A program made the translations under genes and the position numbers. 64,000 nucleotides of DNA, taken from Methylobacterium sp. E-005. Lineage in GTDB: Bacteria > Pseudomonadota > Alphaproteobacteria > Rhizobiales > Beijerinckiaceae. Shown piece after piece: positions 1 through 7,575 of this stretch (its first letter is position 1; every line of letters begins with the position of its first letter). The notes below the pieces were generated by a model that was not told the origin of the DNA, did no database searches, and saw only the letters and a list, made by a program, of their open reading frames with translations. The stretch is from contig NZ_JAKSYG010000153.1 in the NCBI RefSeq assembly GCF_022829725.1, forward strand, positions 62,001 to 126,000. Direction: 5' to 3'.

Positions 1-400
1 TGAATCCCTGTCAAGTACATCTGCGCAGGCTAGCATAACTTACACCGGTTGCAATCGATCAAGTTGTTCCGCGACCGGTTTTCCTGAGACATCTTGAGCC
101 AGGCGGGCGGGCTCTGATTCCGCCAAGTTGTTCCCCGCCGCAGCACCTGGGCGGATGATGAGCCGGCTGCGGGCCCGTCGTAGCGGGGGCCGTGCCCGGG
201 TGCGATAGTGGCTTTCGGGGCGTAGCGTCCGAGACGTTGTCGCCCCGGTCAGAATCCGTACGCTTTCGCCTCGCCGTGACTGGATCCGGCCCCGTGGCGG
301 TGGTCTCGCGCGGCCAAGCCGACTATCGACACGCGCAAGGGAGCCGGCCCGCCCGGCCCGCAGGACCCGGCCGCGCCGGACGCTCAGGAGATTCAGGATC
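1..400. other. Intergenic region left of gpmI, no gene seen
   Basis: No convincing coding region lies here; the open frames lack recognisable protein character and oppose gpmI. The decamer AAGTTGTTCC occurs twice (61-70 and 125-134). On the minus strand TTGACA (9-14) could be the -35 box of a promoter firing leftwards out of the window, but its -10 box would lie outside. The end next to gpmI carries AGGAG at about 385-389 ahead of the GTG start. Confidence 0.4.
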
Positions 401-1933
401 GTGCCCGCCAGTACCCCGCGCCCCGTGATGCTCGTGATCCTCGACGGCTGGGGCCTCCGGGAGGAGCGCGCCGACAACGCCGTCCTCCAGGCCCGGACGC
501 CCGTCTTCGACGGGCTGATGCGGGAGCGGCCCCGGGCGCGGCTGCGGACCTTCGGCGCCGATGTCGGCCTGCCCGAGGGGCAGATGGGCAATTCAGAGGT
601 CGGGCACCTCAATATCGGCGCGGGTCGCGTCGTCATGCAGGATCTGCCCCGGATCGACGCCGCGATCGCGGACGGTTCGCTGGCCGCGAACCCGGCGCTG
701 CTCCGGTTCATCGAGGCCCTGCGGGCGTCGGGCGGCACCTGCCACCTCATGGGCCTGCTGTCGCCGGGGGGCGTCCACGCCCATCAGGACCACGCGGTGG
801 CGCTGGCGCGCGTTCTGGTCGAGGCCGGCATCCCGGTCCGGCTCCACGGCTTCACCGACGGGCGCGACATGCCGCCCCGCTCCGCCGCCACCTGCGTGGC
901 CGCCGTGGAGAAGGCGCTGCCGGAGGGCGCGCGCCTTGCCACCCTGTGCGGGCGCTATTTCGGGATGGACCGGGACCGCCGCTGGGAGCGCGTCCGGATC
1001 GCCTACGAGGCCCTGACCGAGGGGCGCGGCACCCGCTTCGACCGGGCCGCGCAGGCGGTGGCGGCCTCCTACGCGGCGGACGTCTCGGACGAGTTCATGA
1101 CGCCGGCCATCCTCGGCGACTATGCCGGGATGCGCGACGGCGACGGCCTGCTGAGCTTCAACTTCCGCGCGGACCGGACCCGGCAGATCCTGGAGGCGCT
1201 CCTCGATCCGGCGTTTTCCGGGTTCTCCCGCCCGCGCACGATCCGCTACGCCGCGGCGCTCGGCATCGTCCAGTACAGCGTCGAGATCGACGCCTTCGCC
1301 GACACCCTGTTCGGAACCCTCGACCTGCCGAACGGGCTCGGCGAGACCGTGGCGCGGGCCGGACGTGCGCAACTGCGCATGGCCGAGACCGAGAAGTATC
1401 CCCACGTCACCTATTTCATGAATGGCGGCCGCGAGGCGCCGTTCGAGGGTCAGGACGCCATTCTCGTGCCCTCGCCGAGGGTCGCGACCTACGATCTCCA
1501 GCCGGAGATGTCGGCGCCGGAACTCACCGACCGCGCCGTCGCGGCGATCGGCTCGGGGCGCTACGACCTGATCATCCTGAACTTCGCCAACCCCGACATG
1601 GTCGGCCATACCGGCAGCCTCGCCGCGGCCGTGACCGCGGTGGAGACCGTCGATGCCTGCCTCGGCCGCGTGGTCGAGGCGGTGACGGCGCAGGGCGGGG
1701 CGCTGCTGGTCACCGCCGACCACGGCAATTGCGAGACGATGCGCGACCCGGAGACCGGCGAGCCCCACACGGCGCACACGCTCAACCCGGTCCCGGTGGC
1801 GCTGGTCGGCGTCGAGGGGGTGTCGCTGGCCGACGGCCGGCTTGCCGACGTGGCGCCGACGCTCCTCGACCTGATGGGCCTCGACCAGCCGGCCGAGATG
1901 ACCGGCACGTCCCTGATCCGCCGGGCGGGCTGA
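401..1933 (+). CDS. gpmI: 2,3-bisphosphoglycerate-independent phosphoglycerate mutase
   Basis: Cytosolic glycolytic and gluconeogenic enzyme that interconverts 3- and 2-phosphoglycerate; the family uses two Mn ions and a phosphoserine intermediate. The 510-residue length is normal. LVILDGWG at residues 11-18 supplies the first metal Asp (D15), QMGNSEVGHLNIGAGR carries the catalytic serine S65, and TADHGNCE near residue 440 supplies further metal ligands. The start used is GTG with AGGAG about 11 bases upstream; ATG at 428 (residue 10) would still keep the first motif. It stands alone, followed by a 427-base gap filled by an inverted repeat. Confidence 0.96.
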   Translation: MPASTPRPVMLVILDGWGLREERADNAVLQARTPVFDGLMRERPRARLRTFGADVGLPEGQMGNSEVGHLNIGAGRVVMQDLPRIDAAIADGSLAANPALLRFIEALRASGGTCHLMGLLSPGGVHAHQDHAVALARVLVEAGIPVRLHGFTDGRDMPPRSAATCVAAVEKALPEGARLATLCGRYFGMDRDRRWERVRIAYEALTEGRGTRFDRAAQAVAASYAADVSDEFMTPAILGDYAGMRDGDGLLSFNFRADRTRQILEALLDPAFSGFSRPRTIRYAAALGIVQYSVEIDAFADTLFGTLDLPNGLGETVARAGRAQLRMAETEKYPHVTYFMNGGREAPFEGQDAILVPSPRVATYDLQPEMSAPELTDRAVAAIGSGRYDLIILNFANPDMVGHTGSLAAAVTAVETVDACLGRVVEAVTAQGGALLVTADHGNCETMRDPETGEPHTAHTLNPVPVALVGVEGVSLADGRLADVAPTLLDLMGLDQPAEMTGTSLIRRAG

Positions 1934-2088
1934 TGGTCCGGCATGACGGCTGCAACGCTCAGGCCGTCATGCAGCAGGCTTCCGCCATACGTCCCGCCGT
2001 GGGACCGGATCGTGCCAGAGCGGGGCGGGGCGCTTCCTGGTCATGCGTTCGTTCGGGCAGGTTCTGGCACGGTCCAGACACGCGCGCG

Positions 2089-2266
2089 CTCCCTCCCCCT
2101 GCAGCGGGGGAGGGTGGCCCCCGCAGGCGGTCGGGAGAGGGGCGCGACGGTGCAGAAGAGAACGCCGCCCTTCATGATAGTCGCGCGTCTTCCGGAACCC
2201 GGGTCGCCCTCTCCCGACCCCTGCTGACGCAGGGGCCAGCCTCCCCCGCGGCAGGGGGAGGGCGCG
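2089..2266. repeat. Long GC-rich inverted repeat after gpmI
   Basis: Two arms of about 55 bases are imperfect reverse complements. The left arm (from 2089) runs CCCTCCCCCTGCAGCGGGGG and on to GGGAGAGGGGCGCG; the right arm (to 2266) runs CCCTCTCCCGACCCCTGC and on to AGGGGGAGGGCGCG. Each arm also forms its own small hairpin. It fills most of the 1934-2360 gap. Related CCCTC/GAGGG hairpins occur at 16150, 21470 and 33592, so this is probably a dispersed intergenic family that may also act as a terminator. Confidence 0.7.
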
Positions 2267-2360
2267 TCGCGCATCCGGCGCTTCTTCCGGTTGAGCGGAA
2301 ACCTTTGACGCCCCCCGCCTGCGGGGGAGCGAAGGCCGAGTGTTGGACGCGGTCTGAGAG

Positions 2361-3776
2361 ATGATCGCCCGGCACAGCCTGATCTATGTCGGCTCGCGCG
2401 GCTTCGCCGCCGCCCTGAACATGGCCTCGGTGGCGGTGTTCACCCGGCTGGCGCCGGCGGCGAGCTACGGCACCTACCTCTACGTCCTGTCCTGGGCGCT
2501 GGTGCTCTACGGGGCGACCTGTCAGTGGCCGAAATTCGCGTTCTTCGCCCTCTACGACGAGGCCCGGGAGCCGGCGCAGGTCGGCACCGTGGTGCGCATC
2601 CTGGGCGGGACGCTGCTGCTCGCCGGCCTCGGCAGCGTGCTGGCGGCCGAACTCGGCCTCGTCCCGGGCCGGATGGCCGCCGCCATCCTGGCCCTCGCCT
2701 GCGGCACCACCCTGTTCGAGGGGGCGACCGAGATCGCGCGCACCCGCCTGCGGGTCGGGGCGGTGGCGGCCTCGGTGATGAGCCGGGCCGTGCTGATCCT
2801 CGGCCTCGGCAGCCTCGCGCTGCGCCTCTCGGGCGATCCCCTCGACCTCGCCTTCGCGGTGGCCACCGCCAACGCGGTCGCCTCGCTCCCGGCCGCCGCC
2901 ACGATCGCGCCGATGATGCCCGGGCGCGGCAGCCGGGCCGAGGCCCTGCGCCTGTTCGCCTACGGCTGGCCCCTGGTGATCTCCTTCGGGACCGCGGCGC
3001 TGGCCCAGAGCCTCGACCGGCTGATCATCGCCAAGACCGTGGGGCCGGCGGGCCTCGGCGCCTACGGGGCGCTGGCCGATTTCCTCCGGCAGAGCTTCAT
3101 CGTGTTCGGCGAGGCGATCGCCCTGTCGCTGATCTCCCTCGCGAAGCGGGAGGCGCGCACCGGCGGCATGCCGGCGGCCGCGGGCGTGCTGAGCGATGCC
3201 GCCCGGGCCATGACGCTGATCGCGGCCTTCGGCGCCGTGTTCTTCCTCTGCTTCGACGACCTCGTGGTCACGGTGCTGCTCGGGCCCGATTACCGGGCGG
3301 AGGCGCGCCACCTCGCCCCGGTGCTGATCCTGGCCAGCATCCTGATGATGTTCCGCGCCTATTATTTCGGGCAGGTGATCTACTTCACCCGGACCAGCGG
3401 CCTGGAGGCGGCCGCCGCCTTCGCGACGCTCGCGACCGTGGCGGCGCTCTCGCTCCTGCTGATCCCGACCTTCGGTGCCCCCGGGGCGGCGCTGGCCTTC
3501 GCGGGCGGGCAGAGCGCGGCCTGCCTCGTGCTGGTGTTCGGCGCCCGGCGGGAGGGCACGACGATGCCGCTGCCGCTTGCCGACATGGCCGGCATCGCGG
3601 GGATTGCGGCGGCCTGCGGTGCCGTCAATGCCGGGATCGGGCTGATGCCGGGGGGCTTCATGGTGCCGGGGCAGGTGCTGCGTATGGTGCTGCTCGCCGC
3701 CGGGGCGGGGGCGGCGGCGTGGCGCTACGACGTCCTCGGCTTCGCCGGGGCGATCCGCCACCGGCTCGCGACCTGA
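2361..3776 (+). CDS. Polysaccharide flippase-like membrane protein (MOP superfamily)
   Basis: A 471-residue hydrophobic protein made almost entirely of membrane helices, of the oligosaccharide flippase / polysaccharide biosynthesis type (Wzx-like). Such proteins move lipid-linked sugars across the inner membrane. The N-terminus (SLIYVGSRGFAAALNMASVA, then FTRLAPAASYGTYLYVLSWA) is the typical first-helix pattern. The start is an ATG after a weak ribosome site. Nine bases downstream begins a CelD/FemAB-like acetyltransferase, a pairing seen in exopolysaccharide loci. No glycosyltransferases are adjacent, so the substrate is unknown. A second, divergent flippase lies at 35038. Confidence 0.8.
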   Translation: MIARHSLIYVGSRGFAAALNMASVAVFTRLAPAASYGTYLYVLSWALVLYGATCQWPKFAFFALYDEAREPAQVGTVVRILGGTLLLAGLGSVLAAELGLVPGRMAAAILALACGTTLFEGATEIARTRLRVGAVAASVMSRAVLILGLGSLALRLSGDPLDLAFAVATANAVASLPAAATIAPMMPGRGSRAEALRLFAYGWPLVISFGTAALAQSLDRLIIAKTVGPAGLGAYGALADFLRQSFIVFGEAIALSLISLAKREARTGGMPAAAGVLSDAARAMTLIAAFGAVFFLCFDDLVVTVLLGPDYRAEARHLAPVLILASILMMFRAYYFGQVIYFTRTSGLEAAAAFATLATVAALSLLLIPTFGAPGAALAFAGGQSAACLVLVFGARREGTTMPLPLADMAGIAGIAAACGAVNAGIGLMPGGFMVPGQVLRMVLLAAGAGAAAWRYDVLGFAGAIRHRLAT

Positions 3777-3784
3777 GAGCGCCC

Positions 3785-4993
3785 ATGCCGGAGACCGCCA
3801 CGCTCCCGCAGGGCCTCGTCGCGGCGGTCCGGCCCCTCGACCCTGACGCGCCCTGGATCCCGGCCTGGCGCGCCCTGGGGCCCGCCTCCGCCATCCGGAA
3901 CCCGTTCTATGAGGCGGGCTACGCGCTCGCCGCCCGCGAGGCCTTCGGCGCCGGGGTGCGCCTGCTGATCGTGGCCGACCGGCCCCCCGAGGCGCCGGGG
4001 GCGCGGTTCCACGCCGTCTGGCCGTTCCGGGTCTCCCGGCGGCGCTGGGGCCTGCCGCTGCCGCTGCTGATGGGCTGGACCCACGGCTACTGTCCCTTCG
4101 GCGCCCCGCTGCTCGACGGCGCCGACCCGGCGGCGGCGCTGGCCGGCCTTCTCGCTGCCCCCCGGGCACTCGGCCTGCCGCCGCGTCTCCTCCTGCCGAA
4201 CGCCCCGGCGGACGGGCTCCTGCCGGATCTCCTGGCGGCGCGGGGAACCGCGTCGGCCACGTACTGGCCGCACGCGCGGGGGCTGCTCGACCTGACCGTC
4301 CACGCCCCGGAGGCGCGGGCGGGCTATCTCGGCCATCTCTCCGGCCAGCGGCGGCGCAAGCTGCGCCGCGACCACGGTCGCCTCAATGCGGTGGCCCCCG
4401 TGGCGTTCGAGATGCTCGATGCGCCGGCCGATCTCGACCGGGCGCTCACCGAGCACGCCGCCCTCGAAGCGGCCGGCTGGAAGGGGCGGGCTGGCACGGG
4501 CCTGGGCCAGCGGCCGGCCGAGGTCGCCTTCCTGCGCGCCGCCCTGGCCGATCTGGGGAGAGCGGGCGGCGTGCGGATCGCGCGCCTGCGTCGGGCGGAC
4601 CGGACGCTCGCCTCCCTGATCCTGCCGGTCACCGGCTCCGAGGCCTGGGTTCTGAAGATCGCCCATGACGAGGCGGAGCCGGAGGCCGCCCCCGGGATCC
4701 AGCTGGTCCATCGCCTGACCGAGGCGGTGGTCTCCGGCACCGGGGCGATCGCCCGGATCGATTCCTGCGCGCCGCCGGATTTCGCCCTGGGCTCGCTGTT
4801 CTGGATCGAGCGGCGCGAGATCGCCCACCTCCTGGTCGCGGCGGGCCACGATTCCCTGTTCCCGCTCGCCCGTACCCTGGAGCGCGCCCGGGAGCATGTC
4901 GCCCGGGCCCGGCTCGCGGGCGGGCGCCTCACCAGCCGAAGCGGGCGATCTGCGCCAGCCGCGCCTGCGTCTGCGCCGGGTCGCGGCCCGTGA
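3785..4993 (+). CDS. GNAT acetyltransferase of the BioF2/CelD type
   Basis: A 402-residue soluble protein. Residues about 180-340 resemble the acetyltransferase domain found in CelD- and FemAB-like proteins, with LSGQRRRKLRRDHGRL opening the domain, AALEAAGWKGRAGTG in the middle and a C-terminal GNAT half. It probably acylates a sugar or cell-envelope precursor; the substrate is not evident. ATG is 8 bases after the flippase stop, so the two are very likely cotranscribed. Its last 65 bases overlap the 3' end of the opposite-strand gene at 4929-5303, and its C-terminal tail (ARLAGGRLTSRSGRSAPAA) is low-complexity as a result. Confidence 0.75.
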   Translation: MPETATLPQGLVAAVRPLDPDAPWIPAWRALGPASAIRNPFYEAGYALAAREAFGAGVRLLIVADRPPEAPGARFHAVWPFRVSRRRWGLPLPLLMGWTHGYCPFGAPLLDGADPAAALAGLLAAPRALGLPPRLLLPNAPADGLLPDLLAARGTASATYWPHARGLLDLTVHAPEARAGYLGHLSGQRRRKLRRDHGRLNAVAPVAFEMLDAPADLDRALTEHAALEAAGWKGRAGTGLGQRPAEVAFLRAALADLGRAGGVRIARLRRADRTLASLILPVTGSEAWVLKIAHDEAEPEAAPGIQLVHRLTEAVVSGTGAIARIDSCAPPDFALGSLFWIERREIAHLLVAAGHDSLFPLARTLERAREHVARARLAGGRLTSRSGRSAPAAPASAPGRGP

Positions 4994-5303
4994 CGCCCTG
5001 GACCATCACGGCGACGCGTCCCGACAGGTCGTAGCAGGTCGCGCAGAAGGGCAGTTGCGCCAGGATGATCCCGTCGTCGCGGGCGCGGGCGACCGAGGCG
5101 ATCAGGCAGGGCAGGACCGGGGCGTCGGCGGGGCCGGCGAGGCAATCGGCCCGGGGGCTGCCGAAGAGCGGGCGGTTCGGCCAAGTCAGCAGCAGCGTGG
5201 TGCCGCCCCGGCGGTCGGGGGCCGGCGGCAGGGTGTAGCTGCGCAGGAGCAGGGCGCAGGCCAGCAGCACCAGCCCCGGCAGGATCAGCACCCGCAGCCG
5301 CAT
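4929..5303 (-). CDS. Small exported or membrane-anchored protein, unknown
   Basis: A 124-residue protein with one N-terminal hydrophobic segment (LRVLILPGLVLLACALLL), so secreted or anchored. The mature part has four cysteines, two of them in CATCYDLSG near residues 87-90, plus DCLAG and LPCLIAS, which suggests disulphides or metal binding. I do not recognise a family. It follows the 75-residue gene at 5309 by five bases and is probably cotranscribed with it. The 3' end overlaps the convergent acetyltransferase gene by 65 bases. Confidence 0.55.
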   Translation of the reverse strand: MRLRVLILPGLVLLACALLLRSYTLPPAPDRRGGTTLLLTWPNRPLFGSPRADCLAGPADAPVLPCLIASVARARDDGIILAQLPFCATCYDLSGRVAVMVQGVTGRDPAQTQARLAQIARFGW

Positions 5304-5308
5304 CCGCC

Positions 5309-5536
5309 TCAATCCCCCTCGTCGAACCGCGTGCGGTAGAAGACCTCGCGGCCGGCGCCGTCGATCACCCGGACGGCCTGGGCCGGCTCGCCCGACCGCT
5401 GCGGCACCCGGGCCCGGGCGAAAAGGCGCAGCGCCCGCTCCTGCGCGGTCTCCAGGCTGCCGACGCGCACCGAGATCCGGGTCTGGATCTCGTCCGGCTC
5501 GGGGCCGAGGACTTCGATGTGGAAGGTCTCGCGCAA
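5309..5536 (-). CDS. Small soluble protein, unknown
   Basis: A 75-residue protein starting at TTG, with AGGCGG about 8 bases upstream. It begins RETFHIEVLGPEPDEIQTRI and has an alternating hydrophobic pattern suggesting a beta sheet, then a helix (SLETAQERALRLFARARV), then another strand. No family recognised. It sits directly upstream of the small anchored protein at 4929-5303, which may be its partner. The start is uncertain, because no ATG is available in frame nearby. Confidence 0.4.
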   Translation of the reverse strand: MRETFHIEVLGPEPDEIQTRISVRVGSLETAQERALRLFARARVPQRSGEPAQAVRVIDGAGREVFYRTRFDEGD

Positions 5537-5698
5537 AAGTATCCGCCTGATCGAGGGTCATCCGGTCGCCGGTCCGCAGGCGCCGGTCGCGGGCGCCATA
5601 GCACGATCCGGTCCCGGTCGCGGTGGCGGCCGGCCCCTTTGAACACCGTCTCCGGATTGAGTGCGAAGCGACCGAGGGACGCGCCGGCGCTGCGGCCC

Positions 5699-6700
5699 TC
5701 AGCGCACCCCTTGCAGGCGTGCCGGTTTGCCCCTGTGGGGCGCATCGTGCCGGCTCTGCTGGTCCGCCTGTCGGAACTCCGTCGGCGTCAGGCCGTGGCG
5801 CTCCTTGAAGCGGCGGGCGAAATGGGCTTGGCTGGTGAAGCCGCTGGCATAGGCCAGCAGGCCGATCGACAGGTGGGCGCAGGCCGGATCGATCAGCCGC
5901 TTGCCCGCCTCCTCCAGCCGGCGGTCCCAGATGTAGTCGGAAATGTGCCGGCCGCGCTCGTGGAACAGTTCCTGAAGGCGGCGCAGGGAGACGCCGACCG
6001 CGGCGGCGAGCTGGGGCGGGTCGAGGGTTTGGTCGCTCAGGTGCGCCTCGATATAGGCCTTGGCGCGCTGGACCGTGACGGAGCCGTGGGTGGAGCGCGG
6101 CACCTCTTGCGCGAGCCGCTCCGCGAGGCTCGCCACGATCAGATCGACCCCGATCGACGCCATGCGGGCGGCCGCGTCGGGGCCGAGCCGATTGGCGACC
6201 GCGACCAGTTCCCGGATGTACGTCCGCGCCAGGATCGTCGAGGCGCGATCCCCGCCGACCCTGAGGCTGCTGAACAGCCGGGACGGGCCCAGCGTGGCTT
6301 CGAGACGATCGCGCGGCAGATCCAGGATCAGGGTACTGCCCGTCTCCGTCTGGACCACGGCCGGGCGTGCGTCGAGGACGACAAGGTCGCCCATCCGACA
6401 ATCCGCTTCCTGGTCGCCCTGGTGGGCGATAGCCCGGCCGGAGAGAATCAGGACCGCGTGGACCCGGTCGTGCCGGCCGTCGCGCCGGACCGTCTCGGCC
6501 GTCTTTTCGCTGCGCATGGCCGTGTGTGCGAAGCTTGAAATCGGCATGGAGCCGATCTTCGTAGCGGCTATGCTGCCCTTGAACTGGGTCTCGTCCACGG
6601 TCTTCATCTCCACCGGAACGAGCTGTTCACAGATCATTTCGCACCACTGGTGGAATGCGTTCCGGGGGTGCAGTTTTTCTGTCGAGAAGACGGGTCGCAT
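5699..6700 (-). CDS. AraC-family transcriptional regulator
   Basis: A 333-residue regulator. Residues about 1-190 match the AraC-binding-like domain typical of FeaR-type proteins (opening RNAFHQWCEMICEQLVPVE). The C-terminal third is the AraC double helix-turn-helix, with RAKAYIEAHLSDQTLDPPQL, LRRLQELFHERGRHISDYIW and YASGFTSQAHFARRFKERHG. It should bind DNA and a small effector; the effector cannot be told. The gene faces a long AT-rich region where its promoter and perhaps its operators lie. No catabolic operon is adjacent, so its target may be distant. Confidence 0.88.
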   Translation of the reverse strand: MRPVFSTEKLHPRNAFHQWCEMICEQLVPVEMKTVDETQFKGSIAATKIGSMPISSFAHTAMRSEKTAETVRRDGRHDRVHAVLILSGRAIAHQGDQEADCRMGDLVVLDARPAVVQTETGSTLILDLPRDRLEATLGPSRLFSSLRVGGDRASTILARTYIRELVAVANRLGPDAAARMASIGVDLIVASLAERLAQEVPRSTHGSVTVQRAKAYIEAHLSDQTLDPPQLAAAVGVSLRRLQELFHERGRHISDYIWDRRLEEAGKRLIDPACAHLSIGLLAYASGFTSQAHFARRFKERHGLTPTEFRQADQQSRHDAPHRGKPARLQGVR

Positions 6701-7095
6701 CGAGCTGCTGGTTTCGCGGCGTGCGCGCTGATGGGAGGCTTGCCAGATTGCAAATCATATACAATTTTTAAAATGTGCATTCAATCGCGTTCAATTTTAA
6801 GATACGGGCATCAATAAATATTGAGTCTGCAGCATTGTCAATCCGGCTTGGGCTTTGCGGAATATTGACTTAGGATTTATTATTGCGGTATTCGGCTCAT
6901 ATTCGGATCGATGATGCTATTTTGTTTCGAATATGATTGCGTTCGAGCGATCGTTCCAAGATTGATCCTTCGGATCCAAGCCGAAAGCCTGCGTGAGCCG
7001 TCAGCGCCCCGATCGCGTATCGCCTTGGGAGCAACCCTTGTTATGCCGTGCGCAAGGCTGCTGATCGCAGGGGGGCGGTCTCGTGATATCCCATC
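6701..7095. other. AT-rich intergenic region upstream of the AraC gene
   Basis: About 390 bases with far lower GC than the surroundings, densest in AT from 6740 to 6960 (for example ATACAATTTTTAAAATGTG and CAATAAATATTGAG). CAATAAATATTG is a near-perfect palindrome around 6811-6822. No gene seen. It probably holds the promoter of the minus-strand AraC gene, and it leads into the tandem palindrome array at 7096. Confidence 0.5.
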
Positions 7096-7195
7096 TCGGC
7101 GCCAAATCCCGTCTTGGCGCCAAATCCTATCTTGGCGCCAAATCCTATCTTGGCGCCAAATCCCATCTTGGCGCCAAATCCCATCTTGGCGCCAA
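7096..7195. repeat. Six tandem 18-bp units, each with the palindrome TTGGCGCCAA
   Basis: The perfect 10-base palindrome TTGGCGCCAA recurs every 18 bases exactly, at 7114, 7132, 7150, 7168 and 7186; the first copy at 7096 is TCGGCGCCAA. Spacers read ATCC(C/T)(A/G)TC with one or two substitutions. The period is a multiple of three, so every frame through it gives a hexapeptide repeat, but the flanks lack coding character. It ends about 75 bases before a possible small membrane-protein gene at 7270. Candidates are a protein-binding array, an iteron-like array or a slippage-prone repeat. Confidence 0.9.
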
Positions 7196-7269
7196 GTCCA
7201 ATTGCCCCCCGGGTGGCCCGGGCTTTAAGAGAACCGCTCCACCCGAGGAGACGCCACCGGAGGAGCCCC

Positions 7270-7575
7270 GTGGACCCGCTCAAGGCCGCCGCCGCGACGC
7301 TGCTCTGCCTCGCCCTGTTCTGGCTGGCCTTCCGGCTGACCCGGCGGCTGGTCGATCTCGCCATCGCGGGGGGCTACGCCGAGGAACGCCGTCGGCTGGC
7401 CGAGGAGGCGGCTCAGGCCGAGGCTGAAGCTGGGGCCGTGCCGCAGGCCTCCGCCATCCGGGCGACCCCGGTGAGCTTGGCCGTGAACAGGGACCAGTCG
7501 TCGGCATCCGCGATCGGCGCCCATAAGGCCTCGACCTCGTCGATCAGCAGCGTGCAGGGCGCCGCCGCGAAATAA
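7270..7575 (+). CDS. Possible small membrane protein overlapping selO
   Basis: A 101-residue frame starting at GTG with GGAGGA 5-10 bases upstream. Residues 5-20 (KAAAATLLCLALFWLAFRLT) form one membrane helix, followed by a charged amphipathic helix (EERRRLAEEAAQAEAEA). From 7413 on it runs opposite the 3' end of selO, and that part has no clear protein character. The good ribosome site and N-terminal helix favour a real gene; the antisense tail counts against it. No family recognised. Confidence 0.35.
   Translation: MDPLKAAAATLLCLALFWLAFRLTRRLVDLAIAGGYAEERRRLAEEAAQAEAEAGAVPQASAIRATPVSLAVNRDQSSASAIGAHKASTSSISSVQGAAAK

Noticed and set aside
61..134. Two copies of AAGTTGTTCC as EcfG-type (GGAAC) general-stress promoters
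   Set aside because: On the minus strand GGAAC is present twice, but no CGTT-like -10 element lies at the required spacing.
5537..5698. A further small gene between the 75-residue gene and the AraC gene (frames through GARDRRLRTGDRMTL)
   Set aside because: No start with a ribosome site, and the readable segments switch between frames; could be a remnant but cannot be supported.
7096..7195. CRISPR array
   Set aside because: The units are 18 bases in total with no unique spacers of 28-40 bases and no cas genes near.
7041..7427. Frames with hexapeptide repeats such as LGAKSY or GAKIGF across the 18-base array
   Set aside because: The period is a multiple of three, so any frame yields a hexapeptide repeat; the flanks of each frame show no protein character.
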